Positions 34,653 through 44,072 of a stretch of DNA of 64,000 bases are shown here, one piece after another. The stretch is from an uncultured Eubacterium sp. (GTDB lineage: Bacteria > Bacillota > Clostridia > Lachnospirales > Lachnospiraceae), in assembly GCA_947088865.1 (NCBI GenBank), contig CAMUHY010000005.1:1-64000 (forward strand), written 5' to 3'. The notes beneath the pieces were generated by a model that had not been told where the DNA came from, did not search any database, and saw nothing but the letters and a program-made list of their open reading frames with translations. Position 1 is the first letter of the stretch, and each line of letters begins with the position of its first letter. The translations under genes were made by a program, and so were the position numbers.

Positions 34653-35681
34653 TTATAACAGCTCTGCAATATCATATAATAATTTTTCCGATTCATTCCA
34701 GCCTAAGCATGGGTCTGTGATGGATTTTCCATAAACTCCCTCGCCGACTTTTTGACAGCCAGATTCAATATAGCTTTCAATCATAACACCTTTAACAAGA
34801 CTGTTTACCTCGCTAGAATGTCTCATACTGTGTAAAATTTCTTTGGTGATTCGTATTTGTTCCAGATACATTTTTCCAGAATTAGAATGATTGGTGTCAA
34901 TAACACAAGCTGGGTTGACAAGGTCTGTTGAATGATACATATCAACAAGACGTATTAAGTCTTCATAATGGTAGTTTGGTATATTTTGTCCATGTTTGTT
35001 GACCGCGCCGCGAAGGACGGTATGTGTCAATGGATTTCCGTTGGTTGAAACCTCCCAGTTACGATAGATAAAAGTTTGTTTTGCCTGTGCGGCAATAACA
35101 GAATTAAGCATAACGCTAAAATCCCCGCTTGTGGGATTTTTCATGCCAGCAGGCACATCAACGCCGCTGATTGTAAGTCGATGCTGTTGGTCTTCGACAG
35201 AGCGTGCGCCAACGGCAATGTAAGAAAGAACATCGGATAAAAACCAGTAATTTTCAGGGTAGAGCATCTCATCGGCAGGCATTAATTCAGTTTCTTCCAT
35301 CACACGGATGTGCATTTTTCGGATAGCAATCAGACCTGCTAATAAATCAGGTTTCTTTTCAGGGTTTGGCTGATGAAGCATTCCCTTGTAGCCCATTCCA
35401 GTTGTACGTGGTTTATTGGTGTATACTCTTGGTATAATAATAATTTTATCTTGTACTTTTTCCTGTACTTTTTTCAATCGAAGCGTATAATCTAAAACAG
35501 CATCTTCATTGTCGGCAGAACAAGGTCCAATAATTGCTAAAAATTTATTGGATTTTCCAGTGATAACATCGGCAATGTCATTGTCGCGCTCTGCCTTTAA
35601 CTGAGCAATATGTTTCGGCACAGGGTATTGTTCCTTAATTTCTGAAGGGGTTGGTAATTTTCTTATAAATTCAAAACTCAT
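34653..35681 (-). CDS. aroF: 3-Deoxy-7-phosphoheptulonate (DAHP) synthase, class I AroFGH type
   Basis: First step of aromatic amino acid synthesis, condensing PEP and erythrose-4-phosphate. Diagnostic segments are IIGPCSADN, PRVYTNKPRTTGMGYKG, GARSVEDQQHR, SGVDVPAGMKNPTSGD and DTNHSNSGK. Length 342 aa corresponds to the E. coli-like type I-alpha enzymes, which are feedback inhibited by single aromatic amino acids; which one applies cannot be told. The ATG at 35681 with GAGGA upstream is preferred over the frame extension to 35741. Confidence 0.94.
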   Translation of the reverse strand: MSFEFIRKLPTPSEIKEQYPVPKHIAQLKAERDNDIADVITGKSNKFLAIIGPCSADNEDAVLDYTLRLKKVQEKVQDKIIIIPRVYTNKPRTTGMGYKGMLHQPNPEKKPDLLAGLIAIRKMHIRVMEETELMPADEMLYPENYWFLSDVLSYIAVGARSVEDQQHRLTISGVDVPAGMKNPTSGDFSVMLNSVIAAQAKQTFIYRNWEVSTNGNPLTHTVLRGAVNKHGQNIPNYHYEDLIRLVDMYHSTDLVNPACVIDTNHSNSGKMYLEQIRITKEILHSMRHSSEVNSLVKGVMIESYIESGCQKVGEGVYGKSITDPCLGWNESEKLLYDIAELL

Positions 35682-35859
35682 GGTAATCCTCTTTTCTGTG
35701 TTACTTTTGCGTATGATTATAGCATGGCTGAACTTTAACACAATCTATAAAAAATGTAAAGATGATAATATACAAATAGGTTGAGTTAATGTTATAATAA
35801 TTATAGGAACAATATGGTAAATGGTTATTTGTAAACAGAGCAATGATAGGAGGACTTCT

Positions 35860-37164
35860 ATGAGAATGTATGACATCATCCTCAAAAAAAGAGATGGAGG
35901 AACACTCACAAAAGAAGAAATTGAATATTTTGTTAAAGGTTTTACAGATGGAACAATACCAGATTATCAGGTGTCTGCCTTATTGATGGCAATTTATTAC
36001 CAACATATGAATTATGAGGAGACTTTAAACTTGACATTAGAAATGGCTAAGAGCGGCGATATTCTTGATTTGTCATCCATTCAAGGAATCAAGGCAGATA
36101 AACATTCCACAGGAGGCGTTGGTGATAAAACGACGTTGGTGTTAGGTCCTATGGTGGCAGCAGTGGGCGTAAAAACGGCAAAGATGAGCGGCAGAGGACT
36201 AGGCTATACGGGCGGTACGATTGATAAATTGGAAAGCATACCCGGATTTAGTACTTCATTGGATGTACAAACATTTATGAAAAACGTATCTGAAATTGGA
36301 ATTGCAGTCACAGGACAGACAGGTAATTTAGCTCCTGCTGACAAAAAAATGTACGCTTTAAGAGATGTGACAGCGACGGTGGATAATATTGCGCTGATAA
36401 CGAGCAGTATTATGAGCAAAAAACTGGCTTCAGGTGCCGATATTATTGTACTTGATGTCAAGGTGGGCAGTGGTGCATTTATGAAGACAGAACAAAAAGC
36501 TTATGAATTGGCTAGAGAGATGGTGCGGATTGGAACAGGAGCAGGCAGAAAAGTATCCGCCGTTATTTCAGAGATGGACCAGCCGTTAGGTCTTGCGGTT
36601 GGCAATGCGCTTGAAGTGATTGAAGCGATTGATACTTTAAAGGGAAACGGACCAAAAGACTTACTGGAGTTATGTGTGGCATTAGGCTCTCATATGGTGG
36701 TTTCGGCAGGTATAACAGAGTGTTTATCGGAGGCGGAAAATTTATTGAAAGATACGATAACAAATCAGACTGCCTATAAAAAATTTTGTGAATTTGTAAA
36801 GGCGCAAGGTGGAGATACGCGCGTGCTGGAATCGCCACAAAGCCTGATTCATGCAAGTATTATAAAAAATATCGTATCGGATAAATCGGGATATATTAGT
36901 CATATTAAATCGGATGATATTGGAAAAGCGGTTATGCTGCTTGGCGGCGGACGGCAGACAAAAGAGTCTGCAATTGATTTTTCAGTTGGCTTTGTACTTC
37001 GCAAAAAGGTGGGAGATTACGTTTCACAAGGGGAATCATTAGGTGTGATGTTTGCGAATCAAGAGATGTTGGCAGAGCAGGTCAATCCAATATTAAAAGA
37101 AGCCTTCTCTTTTTCAGATAAGAAAGTAGAAAAAACTCCATTAATAAAAGGAATCGTTATTTAA
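35860..37164 (+). CDS. pdp: Pyrimidine-nucleoside phosphorylase
   Basis: Phosphorolysis of uridine, thymidine and deoxyuridine in pyrimidine salvage. Contains GIKADKHSTGGVGDKTT, the family signature SGRGLGYTGGTIDKLESIPGF, and the phosphate-binding LITSSIMSKKLASG. Length 434 aa, including the C-terminal alpha/beta domain. The ATG at 35860 follows AGGAGG; upstream in-frame ATG at 35821 has none. Thymidine phosphorylase (deoA) is the closest alternative name; the Firmicute context favours Pdp. Confidence 0.92.
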   Translation: MRMYDIILKKRDGGTLTKEEIEYFVKGFTDGTIPDYQVSALLMAIYYQHMNYEETLNLTLEMAKSGDILDLSSIQGIKADKHSTGGVGDKTTLVLGPMVAAVGVKTAKMSGRGLGYTGGTIDKLESIPGFSTSLDVQTFMKNVSEIGIAVTGQTGNLAPADKKMYALRDVTATVDNIALITSSIMSKKLASGADIIVLDVKVGSGAFMKTEQKAYELAREMVRIGTGAGRKVSAVISEMDQPLGLAVGNALEVIEAIDTLKGNGPKDLLELCVALGSHMVVSAGITECLSEAENLLKDTITNQTAYKKFCEFVKAQGGDTRVLESPQSLIHASIIKNIVSDKSGYISHIKSDDIGKAVMLLGGGRQTKESAIDFSVGFVLRKKVGDYVSQGESLGVMFANQEMLAEQVNPILKEAFSFSDKKVEKTPLIKGIVI

Positions 37165-37179
37165 CCTTTTAACTAACTG

Positions 37180-37208
37180 TTGAATTAATTTGTAAATTAT
37201 GGTATAAC
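37180..37208 (+). promoter_or_regulatory. Promoter upstream of kduI
   Basis: TTGAAT (37180-37185), 17-nt spacer, TATAAC (37203-37208), 46 nt before the kduI start. Confidence 0.6.
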
Positions 37209-37253
37209 TAGTATAGTTAGCCATTGGGCAATAATAAAAACAAGGAGAGTACT

Positions 37254-38096
37254 ATGGAAGTAAGACCAGGAGCAAATCCAGTAGATGTAAAAAATTATGA
37301 CACAGACCGATTAAGACATGATTTTCTTATACAAGATTTATTTGTAGTAAATGAGATTAAGACAATATACAGCCAGATTGACAGAATTATAGTAGGTTCT
37401 GCCACACCAGCGGACAAGACGCTTACATTGGAGGCAGGCGCTGAGCTTCGAGCAAATTATTTTCTTGAGAGACGAGAGATGGGCATTATCAATATTGGCG
37501 GTAATGGAACGGTTACAGTGGACGGAACAGAGTACAAGTTTAAGTATAAAGATGGAATGTATATAGGTATGGGAGCAAAGGATATCAAGTTTTCAAGTGA
37601 CGACGCAGCCAATCCAGCGAAGTTTTATTTTAACAGCGCGCCTGCTCATATGACTTATCCAACCGTATTTATTGACCCAGACAAAGATATTTTGCCAGAA
37701 AATAAAAAAGAGCTTGGCTGTCTTGAGAGTGCAAACCATCGAACCATTAACAAATATATATTACCAGGACAAGTAGAGAGCTGTCAGCTTGAGATGGGTA
37801 TGACTTGTCTGGAACCAGGCAGTGTTTGGAATACGATGCCATGTCATACACATGACCGAAGAATGGAAGTATATCTGTACTTTGAAGTACCAGAAGATGC
37901 CGTCGTGTTCCATTATATGGGTGAGCCAACACAGACACGTCATATTGTTATGAGAAATGAGGAGGCTGTTATCTCACCAAGCTGGTCTATTCACTCTGCT
38001 TCAGCAACACACGCATATACCTTTATATGGGGTATGGTTGGTGAAAATCAAGATTTTGATGATATGGACGATGTAGATATGAAAGATTTAAGATAA
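37254..38096 (+). CDS. kduI: 5-Dehydro-4-deoxy-D-glucuronate isomerase (DKI isomerase)
   Basis: Converts 5-keto-4-deoxyuronate, the product of pectin or glycan unsaturated uronides, to 2,5-diketo-3-deoxygluconate. The cupin metal site is visible in MPCHTHDRRMEVYLYF (His, His, Glu) and SWSIHSASATHAY (His). Length 280 aa matches the family. The ATG at 37254 has AAGGAG upstream. It acts immediately before KduD, encoded 321 bp downstream; the transporters and lyases of the pathway are not in this window. Confidence 0.95.
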   Translation: MEVRPGANPVDVKNYDTDRLRHDFLIQDLFVVNEIKTIYSQIDRIIVGSATPADKTLTLEAGAELRANYFLERREMGIINIGGNGTVTVDGTEYKFKYKDGMYIGMGAKDIKFSSDDAANPAKFYFNSAPAHMTYPTVFIDPDKDILPENKKELGCLESANHRTINKYILPGQVESCQLEMGMTCLEPGSVWNTMPCHTHDRRMEVYLYFEVPEDAVVFHYMGEPTQTRHIVMRNEEAVISPSWSIHSASATHAYTFIWGMVGENQDFDDMDDVDMKDLR

Positions 38097-38417
38097 AAAA
38101 ATCTTTTTGTATTGGTGTCTGCTGCAAACCATAAGGACTTTTAGTTATTGGTGTAAAAAGCAGCATATAAATAAGAAAATGAAAGATTAAGACATTTATA
38201 GTAGCCTTAATCTGCTCATAAATTAACATTAGGGTTAGAACGTCCAAAGTTATAAAAAATGCTTAAAGATAGTGCAGGAAATTGTTTTTATATGCAAATT
38301 GCTTGCTCTTTTCCAACAGTCCAATGGAACAAGTTTGGAGAGAATATCAAATAAGAATTTCATCGTTTTATATTTTGTGATGAGAGGTTCAAAAATTTAT
38401 AAAAAGGAGAGGTAAAC
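38097..38417. other. Intergenic stretch kduI-kduD, no gene seen
   Basis: 321 bp without a convincing open frame or strong terminator. It must contain the kduD leader: AAAAAGGAGAGG lies just before the ATG. No clear catabolite-response (cre) site was found by eye. Confidence 0.5.
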
Positions 38418-39215
38418 ATGTCAGTAAATTTTTCACTTGAAGGTAAAATTGCTTTAGTTACGGGTGCTTCTTATGGTATCGGTTTCGCAATCGCATCTGG
38501 AATGGCTAAAGCTGGTGCAACAATCGTTTTCAACGATATTAAGCAAGAATTGGTAGATAAGGGTATAGCTGCTTATAAGGAGGCTGGTATTGACGCACAT
38601 GGTTATGTATGTAATGTATGCGACGAGGCTGGCGTTAATGCTATGGTAGAGACTATCACGAAAGAAGTAGGTCCTATTGATATTCTTGTCAACAATGCTG
38701 GTATTATTAAGAGGATTCCTATGTGTGATATGACAGCAGAAGAATTTAGACAAGTTATTGATGTTGACTTGAATGCGCCATTTATCGTATCAAAGGCTGT
38801 TATTCCTTCAATGATTGAAAGAGGTCATGGTAAGATTATTAATATCTGTTCAATGATGTCTGAACTTGGACGTGAGACAGTTTCTGCATATGCAGCAGCA
38901 AAGGGCGGTTTGAAGATGCTTACAAGAAATATTTGTTCAGAATATGGCAAATATAATATTCAATGTAATGGTATTGGACCAGGTTATATTGAGACACCTC
39001 AAACAGCTCCACTTAGAGAGCGTCAGCCAGACGGTTCAAGACATCCATTTGATTCTTTCATTGTTGCTAAGACTCCAGCTGAGAGATGGTTAAAGCCAGA
39101 AGAATTAGCAGGTCCAGCTGTATTCCTTGCTTCAGAGGCATCGGATGCGGTCAATGGACATATCCTTTATGTTGATGGCGGTATCCTTGCATATATTGGC
39201 AAGCAGCCAGAATAA
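38418..39215 (+). CDS. kduD: 2-Dehydro-3-deoxy-D-gluconate 5-dehydrogenase
   Basis: Short-chain dehydrogenase reducing 2,5-diketo-3-deoxygluconate to KDG. NAD-binding TGASYGIGFAIA, the NNAG motif, catalytic Ser in ICSMMSELGRE and YAAAKGG (Tyr and Lys) are complete. Length 265 aa. Neighbouring kduI gives the substrate assignment; SDRs are otherwise hard to tell apart. The gene uses more GGT, GCT and C-ending codons (ATC, TTC) than its neighbours, which suggests high expression. Ends before a G-run/C-run terminator. Confidence 0.92.
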   Translation: MSVNFSLEGKIALVTGASYGIGFAIASGMAKAGATIVFNDIKQELVDKGIAAYKEAGIDAHGYVCNVCDEAGVNAMVETITKEVGPIDILVNNAGIIKRIPMCDMTAEEFRQVIDVDLNAPFIVSKAVIPSMIERGHGKIINICSMMSELGRETVSAYAAAKGGLKMLTRNICSEYGKYNIQCNGIGPGYIETPQTAPLRERQPDGSRHPFDSFIVAKTPAERWLKPEELAGPAVFLASEASDAVNGHILYVDGGILAYIGKQPE

Positions 39216-39253
39216 TAGGCATTTTAAAAAAGTTTTTAAAATATGAAATTTTT

Positions 39254-39290
39254 AAGGGGGGGGGTATAACAAAATCCCTCCCTTATTTTT
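39254..39290 (+). terminator. Terminator after kduD with a G9 run
   Basis: AAGGGGGGGGG (39254-39264) pairs with CCCTCCCTT (39276-39284) and is followed by T residues. The G run is unusual in this AT-rich sequence. Confidence 0.75.
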
Positions 39291-39419
39291 ATGCAATAAA
39301 AAAATAACTTTACTTTACAAATGGAAAGTAATTGTTTAATATTAATAATGGCTTGCAAAAAGCAACGCTATTGTTTTATTATGGTAAAAGAAAGAGAAAG
39401 GAGTATTGAACGAATTACA

Positions 39420-40376
39420 ATGAGACTTGAAGTAAAGAATATTAAAAAGACATTTGGTGATACAGAAGTTTTGCATGATATTTCGTTTGAGGTGTCCAAT
39501 GGAAAAGCATTGGGATTGCTTGGTCGAAATGGCGCAGGTAAGACAACGACAATACGAGTTATCATGGATGTGTTCCATGCGGATTCTGGAGAATTGCTGT
39601 TAGATGGAAAAAAATTCACACAAAAAGAGCATTTAATTGGTTATTTGCCGGAAGAAAGAGGATTATATCCGAAAAAAACGGTTATTGAACAGCTTGTATA
39701 TTTAGGGAGGCTTCGCGGTATAAGCAAATCCGTAGCAATTAATAATTCAAAAAAATGGTTAAGGCGACTTGAAGTAGACCAATATGAAAATAGAAAACTT
39801 GAGACGCTCTCAAAGGGTAATGCACAAAAAGTTCAATTGGCGTCAACGTTAGTGTGCGACCCAGATATTGTTATTCTTGATGAGCCTTTTAGCGGTCTTG
39901 ACCCTGTCAATTCAAAAATTCTTCAAGATGTTGTGCAGGAACTGATTGACAGTGATAAGTTGGTTATTTTTTCAAGCCATCAGATGAGTTATGTTGAAAA
40001 TTTTTGTAGGGATATTGCTATTATTGACAACGGAAATATTGTTTTGTCTGGAAATTTGATTGAGATAAAGAAAAAGTTTGGTGAAAAGCAGCTTGTTTTA
40101 TCTCCAATGGATGGCAATTTAGATAAATTAGAGCAAATGATTCATACAAGATTGTCTGATATTATTGTTCCAACAGGCAGAACAAAAGAAGATATCATTA
40201 TAAAATGTGTAAAAGATATATCCAGAAAAGAATTATTATCTCAAATTCTTGAATGCAATATTGAGATAGAACATTTTGAGACGTATAAGCCAAGTTTAAA
40301 TGATATCTTTGTTGCAACAGTAGGCGATGAGGAAAATGATACAAAGGAAACAAAAATGACAGGAGGTGCAGTTTAA
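39420..40376 (+). CDS. ABC transporter ATP-binding protein (NatA-like)
   Basis: ATPase subunit of an export-type ABC system. Walker A GLLGRNGAGKTTT, Q-loop region LPEERGLYPKKT, signature LSKGNAQKVQLA (variant of LSGGQ), Walker B PDIVILDEPFSGLD and H-loop SSHQM. A C-terminal ~90-residue extension resembles the domain found in NatA-type proteins. Start chosen at ATG 39420 where similarity begins; AAAGGAG is 14 nt away, so the exact start is uncertain. The stop overlaps the permease start by 1 nt (TAATG). Confidence 0.88.
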   Translation: MRLEVKNIKKTFGDTEVLHDISFEVSNGKALGLLGRNGAGKTTTIRVIMDVFHADSGELLLDGKKFTQKEHLIGYLPEERGLYPKKTVIEQLVYLGRLRGISKSVAINNSKKWLRRLEVDQYENRKLETLSKGNAQKVQLASTLVCDPDIVILDEPFSGLDPVNSKILQDVVQELIDSDKLVIFSSHQMSYVENFCRDIAIIDNGNIVLSGNLIEIKKKFGEKQLVLSPMDGNLDKLEQMIHTRLSDIIVPTGRTKEDIIIKCVKDISRKELLSQILECNIEIEHFETYKPSLNDIFVATVGDEENDTKETKMTGGAV

Positions 40377-41656
40377 TGAAGAAATTTTCAGTCGTTTTTA
40401 TGTATGAGCTTAAAAATTACATACAAAATAAATCCTATATGGTTTCAACGATAGTCATAGCTCTTTTGCTTGCTGCAATTATGTTTTTGCCAAGAGTGAT
40501 TGATATGTCTAGTATGTTAGGTGGCAGCTCAACGTCTTCATCGCAAGATTCTGTGGGAGATGTGGAAGGAAATGAGGATTCCAATCAAAGCAGTGAAGAT
40601 ACAGGAAATTTGCTGATATATGATAAGAGTGGTGTATTTGGTGATTTATCCTTCGTTAAAAATGCTTTTTACAATTATAATGTCCAGACAAAGACTTCAA
40701 AAGAAGATATTGAGGAAGCTGTAAAAAGTAGCGATGACACCATTGGATTTGTTGTCAATTCATTGACAGAGTATGAGTATTATGTGAATAACAGCAGCAT
40801 GTATGACAGCAATTGTGATATTTTTAACAATCTTTTAACAACAGTAAATCAGATGAAATTTTGTCAGGATAATGGCTTAAATTATGAACAATCAATACCA
40901 TATTTTTACCCGGAAATTAAGAGTAATAAAAATGTGTTAGGAAAAGATATGAGCAATAATTATATGTATTGCTATATTTTAATTATCTTTATCTTTATGA
41001 TTATTATTTTATATGGTGTAATGGTTGCAACATCAGTTACTCAAGAAAAGAGCAACCGAACCATTGAAGTGTTAGTTACATCGTCAAACACGAATGTGTT
41101 GTTTTTTGGCAAAGTATTTGCAGGCGCTGTTGCAGCATTATTTCAGACTGCACTTATATTGGGCGCTACAATAATATCGTATCAGATTAACCGTGATGCA
41201 TGGAATGGCATTTTAGATTTTGTGCTTGATATACCTTCAGAAGTGCTTATTACTTTTGCATTTTTTGGACTTGGAGGATTTTTATTTTATACCTTTATCT
41301 ATGGAGCTGTCGGTGCGCTTGTCTCTAAGACGGAAGATATTAACAAGAGTGCAGGCGGTATTCAGATGATTATTATGATTGTTTATTTTGCTGTATTAGT
41401 GCAGCTTAGCAATATTGACGGCATTGTTATGAAAGTGGCTTCATGGCTTCCAATTAGTTCTTATAGCGCTATGTTTGCAAGAGTTGCGATGGGCAATGTT
41501 GCCATGTGGGAAGTAGTGCTTTCATTTGTTATTTTAGCAGCAAGTATTGTGGGCGTTGGTTTTCTTGGAGCAGCAATTTATAGAATGGGAACATTGCGAT
41601 ATGGCAATCCAATTAAATTGTCCAATGCAATTAAAGCGATAAGAAATAATAAATAA
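40376..41656 (+). CDS. ABC transporter permease (NatB-like, ABC-2 type)
   Basis: A 426-residue membrane subunit: helix 1 at ~20-40 (YMVSTIVIALLLAAIMFLP), a ~150-residue external domain starting with a Ser-rich segment, then five helices including IIFIFMIIILYGVMVATSVTQEKSNRTIEVL, a segment typical of ABC-2 Na+/drug exporters. It is coupled to the ATPase gene by TAATG, with AGGAGG upstream. Substrate unknown; NatAB exports sodium in Bacillus. Confidence 0.87.
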   Translation: MKKFSVVFMYELKNYIQNKSYMVSTIVIALLLAAIMFLPRVIDMSSMLGGSSTSSSQDSVGDVEGNEDSNQSSEDTGNLLIYDKSGVFGDLSFVKNAFYNYNVQTKTSKEDIEEAVKSSDDTIGFVVNSLTEYEYYVNNSSMYDSNCDIFNNLLTTVNQMKFCQDNGLNYEQSIPYFYPEIKSNKNVLGKDMSNNYMYCYILIIFIFMIIILYGVMVATSVTQEKSNRTIEVLVTSSNTNVLFFGKVFAGAVAALFQTALILGATIISYQINRDAWNGILDFVLDIPSEVLITFAFFGLGGFLFYTFIYGAVGALVSKTEDINKSAGGIQMIIMIVYFAVLVQLSNIDGIVMKVASWLPISSYSAMFARVAMGNVAMWEVVLSFVILAASIVGVGFLGAAIYRMGTLRYGNPIKLSNAIKAIRNNK

Positions 41657-41767
41657 AAAAGGATATATTTATAAATAAAAAGTTGTTGCTGGTAAAGCAA
41701 TAATAGAATAACCCTATATAAGGTTAATATATATTAGAACAATCAAGAGGCTGTTGCAAAAAGAATT

Positions 41768-41829
41768 TTAACCTCATTAAGGAAGTCCCCCACTTCAATG
41801 CTGCAAAGGCATAAGTGGGGGACTTCCTT
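41768..41829 (+). repeat. Dispersed element, left-end copy E forming a perfect 17-bp hairpin
   Basis: TTAACCTCATTAAGGAAGTCCC matches the left end of copies A and B. AAGGAAGTCCCCCACTT (41779-41795) and its exact complement (41813-41829) form a 17-bp stem. There is no right end. The hairpin sits between the convergent ABC permease and chemoreceptor genes and touches the chemoreceptor stop codon, so it probably works as a two-way terminator. Confidence 0.85.
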
Positions 41830-43856
41830 TATTTAATGCGAAATTGATTAATTAGATGATTCAGTGTTTTTGCCTGTTCAGACAGTTCGTTAGAAATAAT
41901 TGCGCTGTCCACAGCAGCAGAGGAGTTATTTTCAATAACCTTAGAAACTTCTTTAATTCGAGTCTCTATGGAAGTAATCATTTCTGATTGCTGAACACTG
42001 GCAAGTGAAATTTCATCCATCAGTACTTTAATAGATTGGATACATTCACTAATAACTTGCATGGCAGACATCGCGACACTTGAAGATTCTGTACCTGTTT
42101 TTACATCTTGGATAGAACGACCAATCAATTCACCTGTGTTTCTTGCAGCTTCAGCAGATTTTGTTGCAAGATTTCGGACTTCACCAGATACAACCGAAAA
42201 TCCTTTTCCAGCTTCGCCAGCCCGCGAAGCTTCAACAGAAGCATTTAATGCAAGGATATTCGTCTGAAAAGCGATATCTTCAATGGTTTTTACAATACTG
42301 CCAATTTGTGCTGAAGATTGGTCAATATTTTTTGTGGCAATAATTAATTGTTCCATTTTTGTGTCGGCTTCTGAAGTGTACCCCGTAGCCTTATCAACTA
42401 AATCACTTGCATTGCTGCAACGAATAGTGCTGTTTTGAATTTGGGCAGTAATTTCAGCGACATTGGATATCAGTTCGTCAATCGAAAGATTTTGTTGTAT
42501 AGCTCCATCGGATAATTCTTGTGCTCCATGAGATACCTTATTGGCGCTATGGTCTACTTGTTGGGCGATATGGGTAATATCACGTATTACATTTATTAAA
42601 TGTGTACGAATATTTTTTAGACTTTCCGCTAAAACTTTAAAATCACCAACATAATAAGCTTCATTTTGTTCAACATCTACGGCAATATTACCGTTTGCCA
42701 TTTCACCTAAAATTCGACCAATATCATCAATGGTTTTTCTCAGGCAGTCACAGACATGGTGGATGGTCTGTGCAATCATACCAATTTCATCTTTTCGACC
42801 ATAAAATGATTTTAATTCAATGTCCGCAGAAAGTTCCAAATTGCCAAGTCGTCGGATAGCGCGTTCCATAACCATCAGTTCCCTGCCTTCACGATATAAA
42901 ATCAATAAGGTTGCAAGAATAATAACAACAGCTACGCCAGCGCATAAAATACCTACGGAAACACGTACAGTTTCTACCTTTTCATAGACTTCTGCCACAT
43001 TGTCACGAACCATAAAAACCCAGTCTCTATCTTCTAAATATTTGTATACAACCAGTTGGTCAACACCATTTTCGTCTTGATAAGAATATGTACCTGCCTG
43101 TGTATTGCCATCCATTTTAATTTGTTTTAGAATCTCCTGATAACCTATATCCGTTGTCTGTGTATTGAGCAAAGATTCATCTTGGTGATATAAATAGGTA
43201 GCAGTCTCTACATTTAAAAATACATACTCACTGTTTGGCAAGCCTTCAATATCTAAATCTAACAATGCATCCATCAACTGATTAGCATAAACACCAGCGC
43301 CTACATAACCAATACAGGTTTGTTCTTCAAAAATGGGATAGTACATAGAAATAATCATACTGCCTGTTCCTGGAGATTCCATAATTCCCAGATTTGTTAA
43401 TTGCGGCTGAGCTAAAATCGTATTGCGAAATACATCTAAGGATTCCCCTGTACGGGTAGTCATTCCAATAGCGCTAGAAGACGTGTGTGTTAAGATATAG
43501 GTAGAGGGGGTGCCAATATATAAACCTTCAAAAATACCTTTAATCTTGGCAAAACCTTCTGTATATTGCTGTCCTTTTTGTAATAGTTCAGGGTCTTCTG
43601 GGTTTGCAAGAAGCTCTCGAACTTCACTGCTTAAAGCAAAAGCCATCATATATTCTTCTGCGGAAGTTACATAATCATTAATAATAGCGGCTCTAGAATC
43701 CACAGCATCGGTCATTTGATTGGTTATATCATTTTTAACCATAGAAGAGACACGATTAGAAACAATAAACCAAAGCAACAACATTCCTATAAAAGTAATC
43801 ATCGTAGTAATAATACTAATACGAGTGGCAAGTTTTCGATTTGTTAAAAATTTCAT
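41829..43856 (-). CDS. Methyl-accepting chemotaxis protein
   Basis: Transmembrane chemoreceptor. From the ATG at 43856: first membrane helix ~15-35 (ISIITTMITFIGMLLLWFIV), an external sensor domain ~36-300 of the Cache type (IGMTTRTGESLDVFRN, YPIFEEQTCIGYVGAGVYA), second helix ~310-330, HAMP, and a signalling domain with the hairpin tip FQTNILALNASVEASRAG. Length 675 aa. GGAGGA precedes this ATG by 5 nt. A GTG at 44012 with AGGAGG at 6 nt is in frame and would add 52 residues including another hydrophobic segment; that extension would disturb topology and is considered a leader. Confidence 0.9.
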   Translation of the reverse strand: MKFLTNRKLATRISIITTMITFIGMLLLWFIVSNRVSSMVKNDITNQMTDAVDSRAAIINDYVTSAEEYMMAFALSSEVRELLANPEDPELLQKGQQYTEGFAKIKGIFEGLYIGTPSTYILTHTSSSAIGMTTRTGESLDVFRNTILAQPQLTNLGIMESPGTGSMIISMYYPIFEEQTCIGYVGAGVYANQLMDALLDLDIEGLPNSEYVFLNVETATYLYHQDESLLNTQTTDIGYQEILKQIKMDGNTQAGTYSYQDENGVDQLVVYKYLEDRDWVFMVRDNVAEVYEKVETVRVSVGILCAGVAVVIILATLLILYREGRELMVMERAIRRLGNLELSADIELKSFYGRKDEIGMIAQTIHHVCDCLRKTIDDIGRILGEMANGNIAVDVEQNEAYYVGDFKVLAESLKNIRTHLINVIRDITHIAQQVDHSANKVSHGAQELSDGAIQQNLSIDELISNVAEITAQIQNSTIRCSNASDLVDKATGYTSEADTKMEQLIIATKNIDQSSAQIGSIVKTIEDIAFQTNILALNASVEASRAGEAGKGFSVVSGEVRNLATKSAEAARNTGELIGRSIQDVKTGTESSSVAMSAMQVISECIQSIKVLMDEISLASVQQSEMITSIETRIKEVSKVIENNSSAAVDSAIISNELSEQAKTLNHLINQFRIK

Positions 43857-43860
43857 AAAA

Positions 43861-44024
43861 TTCCTCCATTCCGAAGCGTAGCGTAGGAATTGTGCAATAG
43901 AAAAAACTGCTAAAGCAGTTGCAAAGGCGATTTCTATTGTCACATCAAGTACTATTTGTGTTTCGGCACAAATAGGTGTGTGGAAAATAAGTGTATCAGC
44001 ATTATTTTTCACACTATTCCTCCT
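43861..44024 (-). promoter_or_regulatory. Structured, in-frame translated leader of the chemoreceptor gene
   Basis: Read on the minus strand: AGGAGG (44019-44024) and GTG (44012), then a run of hairpins. Arms are 43978-43990 with 44002-44014; 43952-43960 with 43967-43975 (CTATTTGTG / CACAAATAG); 43895-43903 with 43931-43939 (CAATAGAAA / TTTCTATTG) enclosing AACTGC / GCAGTT; and ATTCC / GGAAT at 43868-43890. The frame stays open for 52 codons into the receptor gene. Confidence 0.6.
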
Positions 44025-44072
44025 GCGATAAAAAGTTTCATAAATTATTGATGTTGGCAGATATATAAAATT

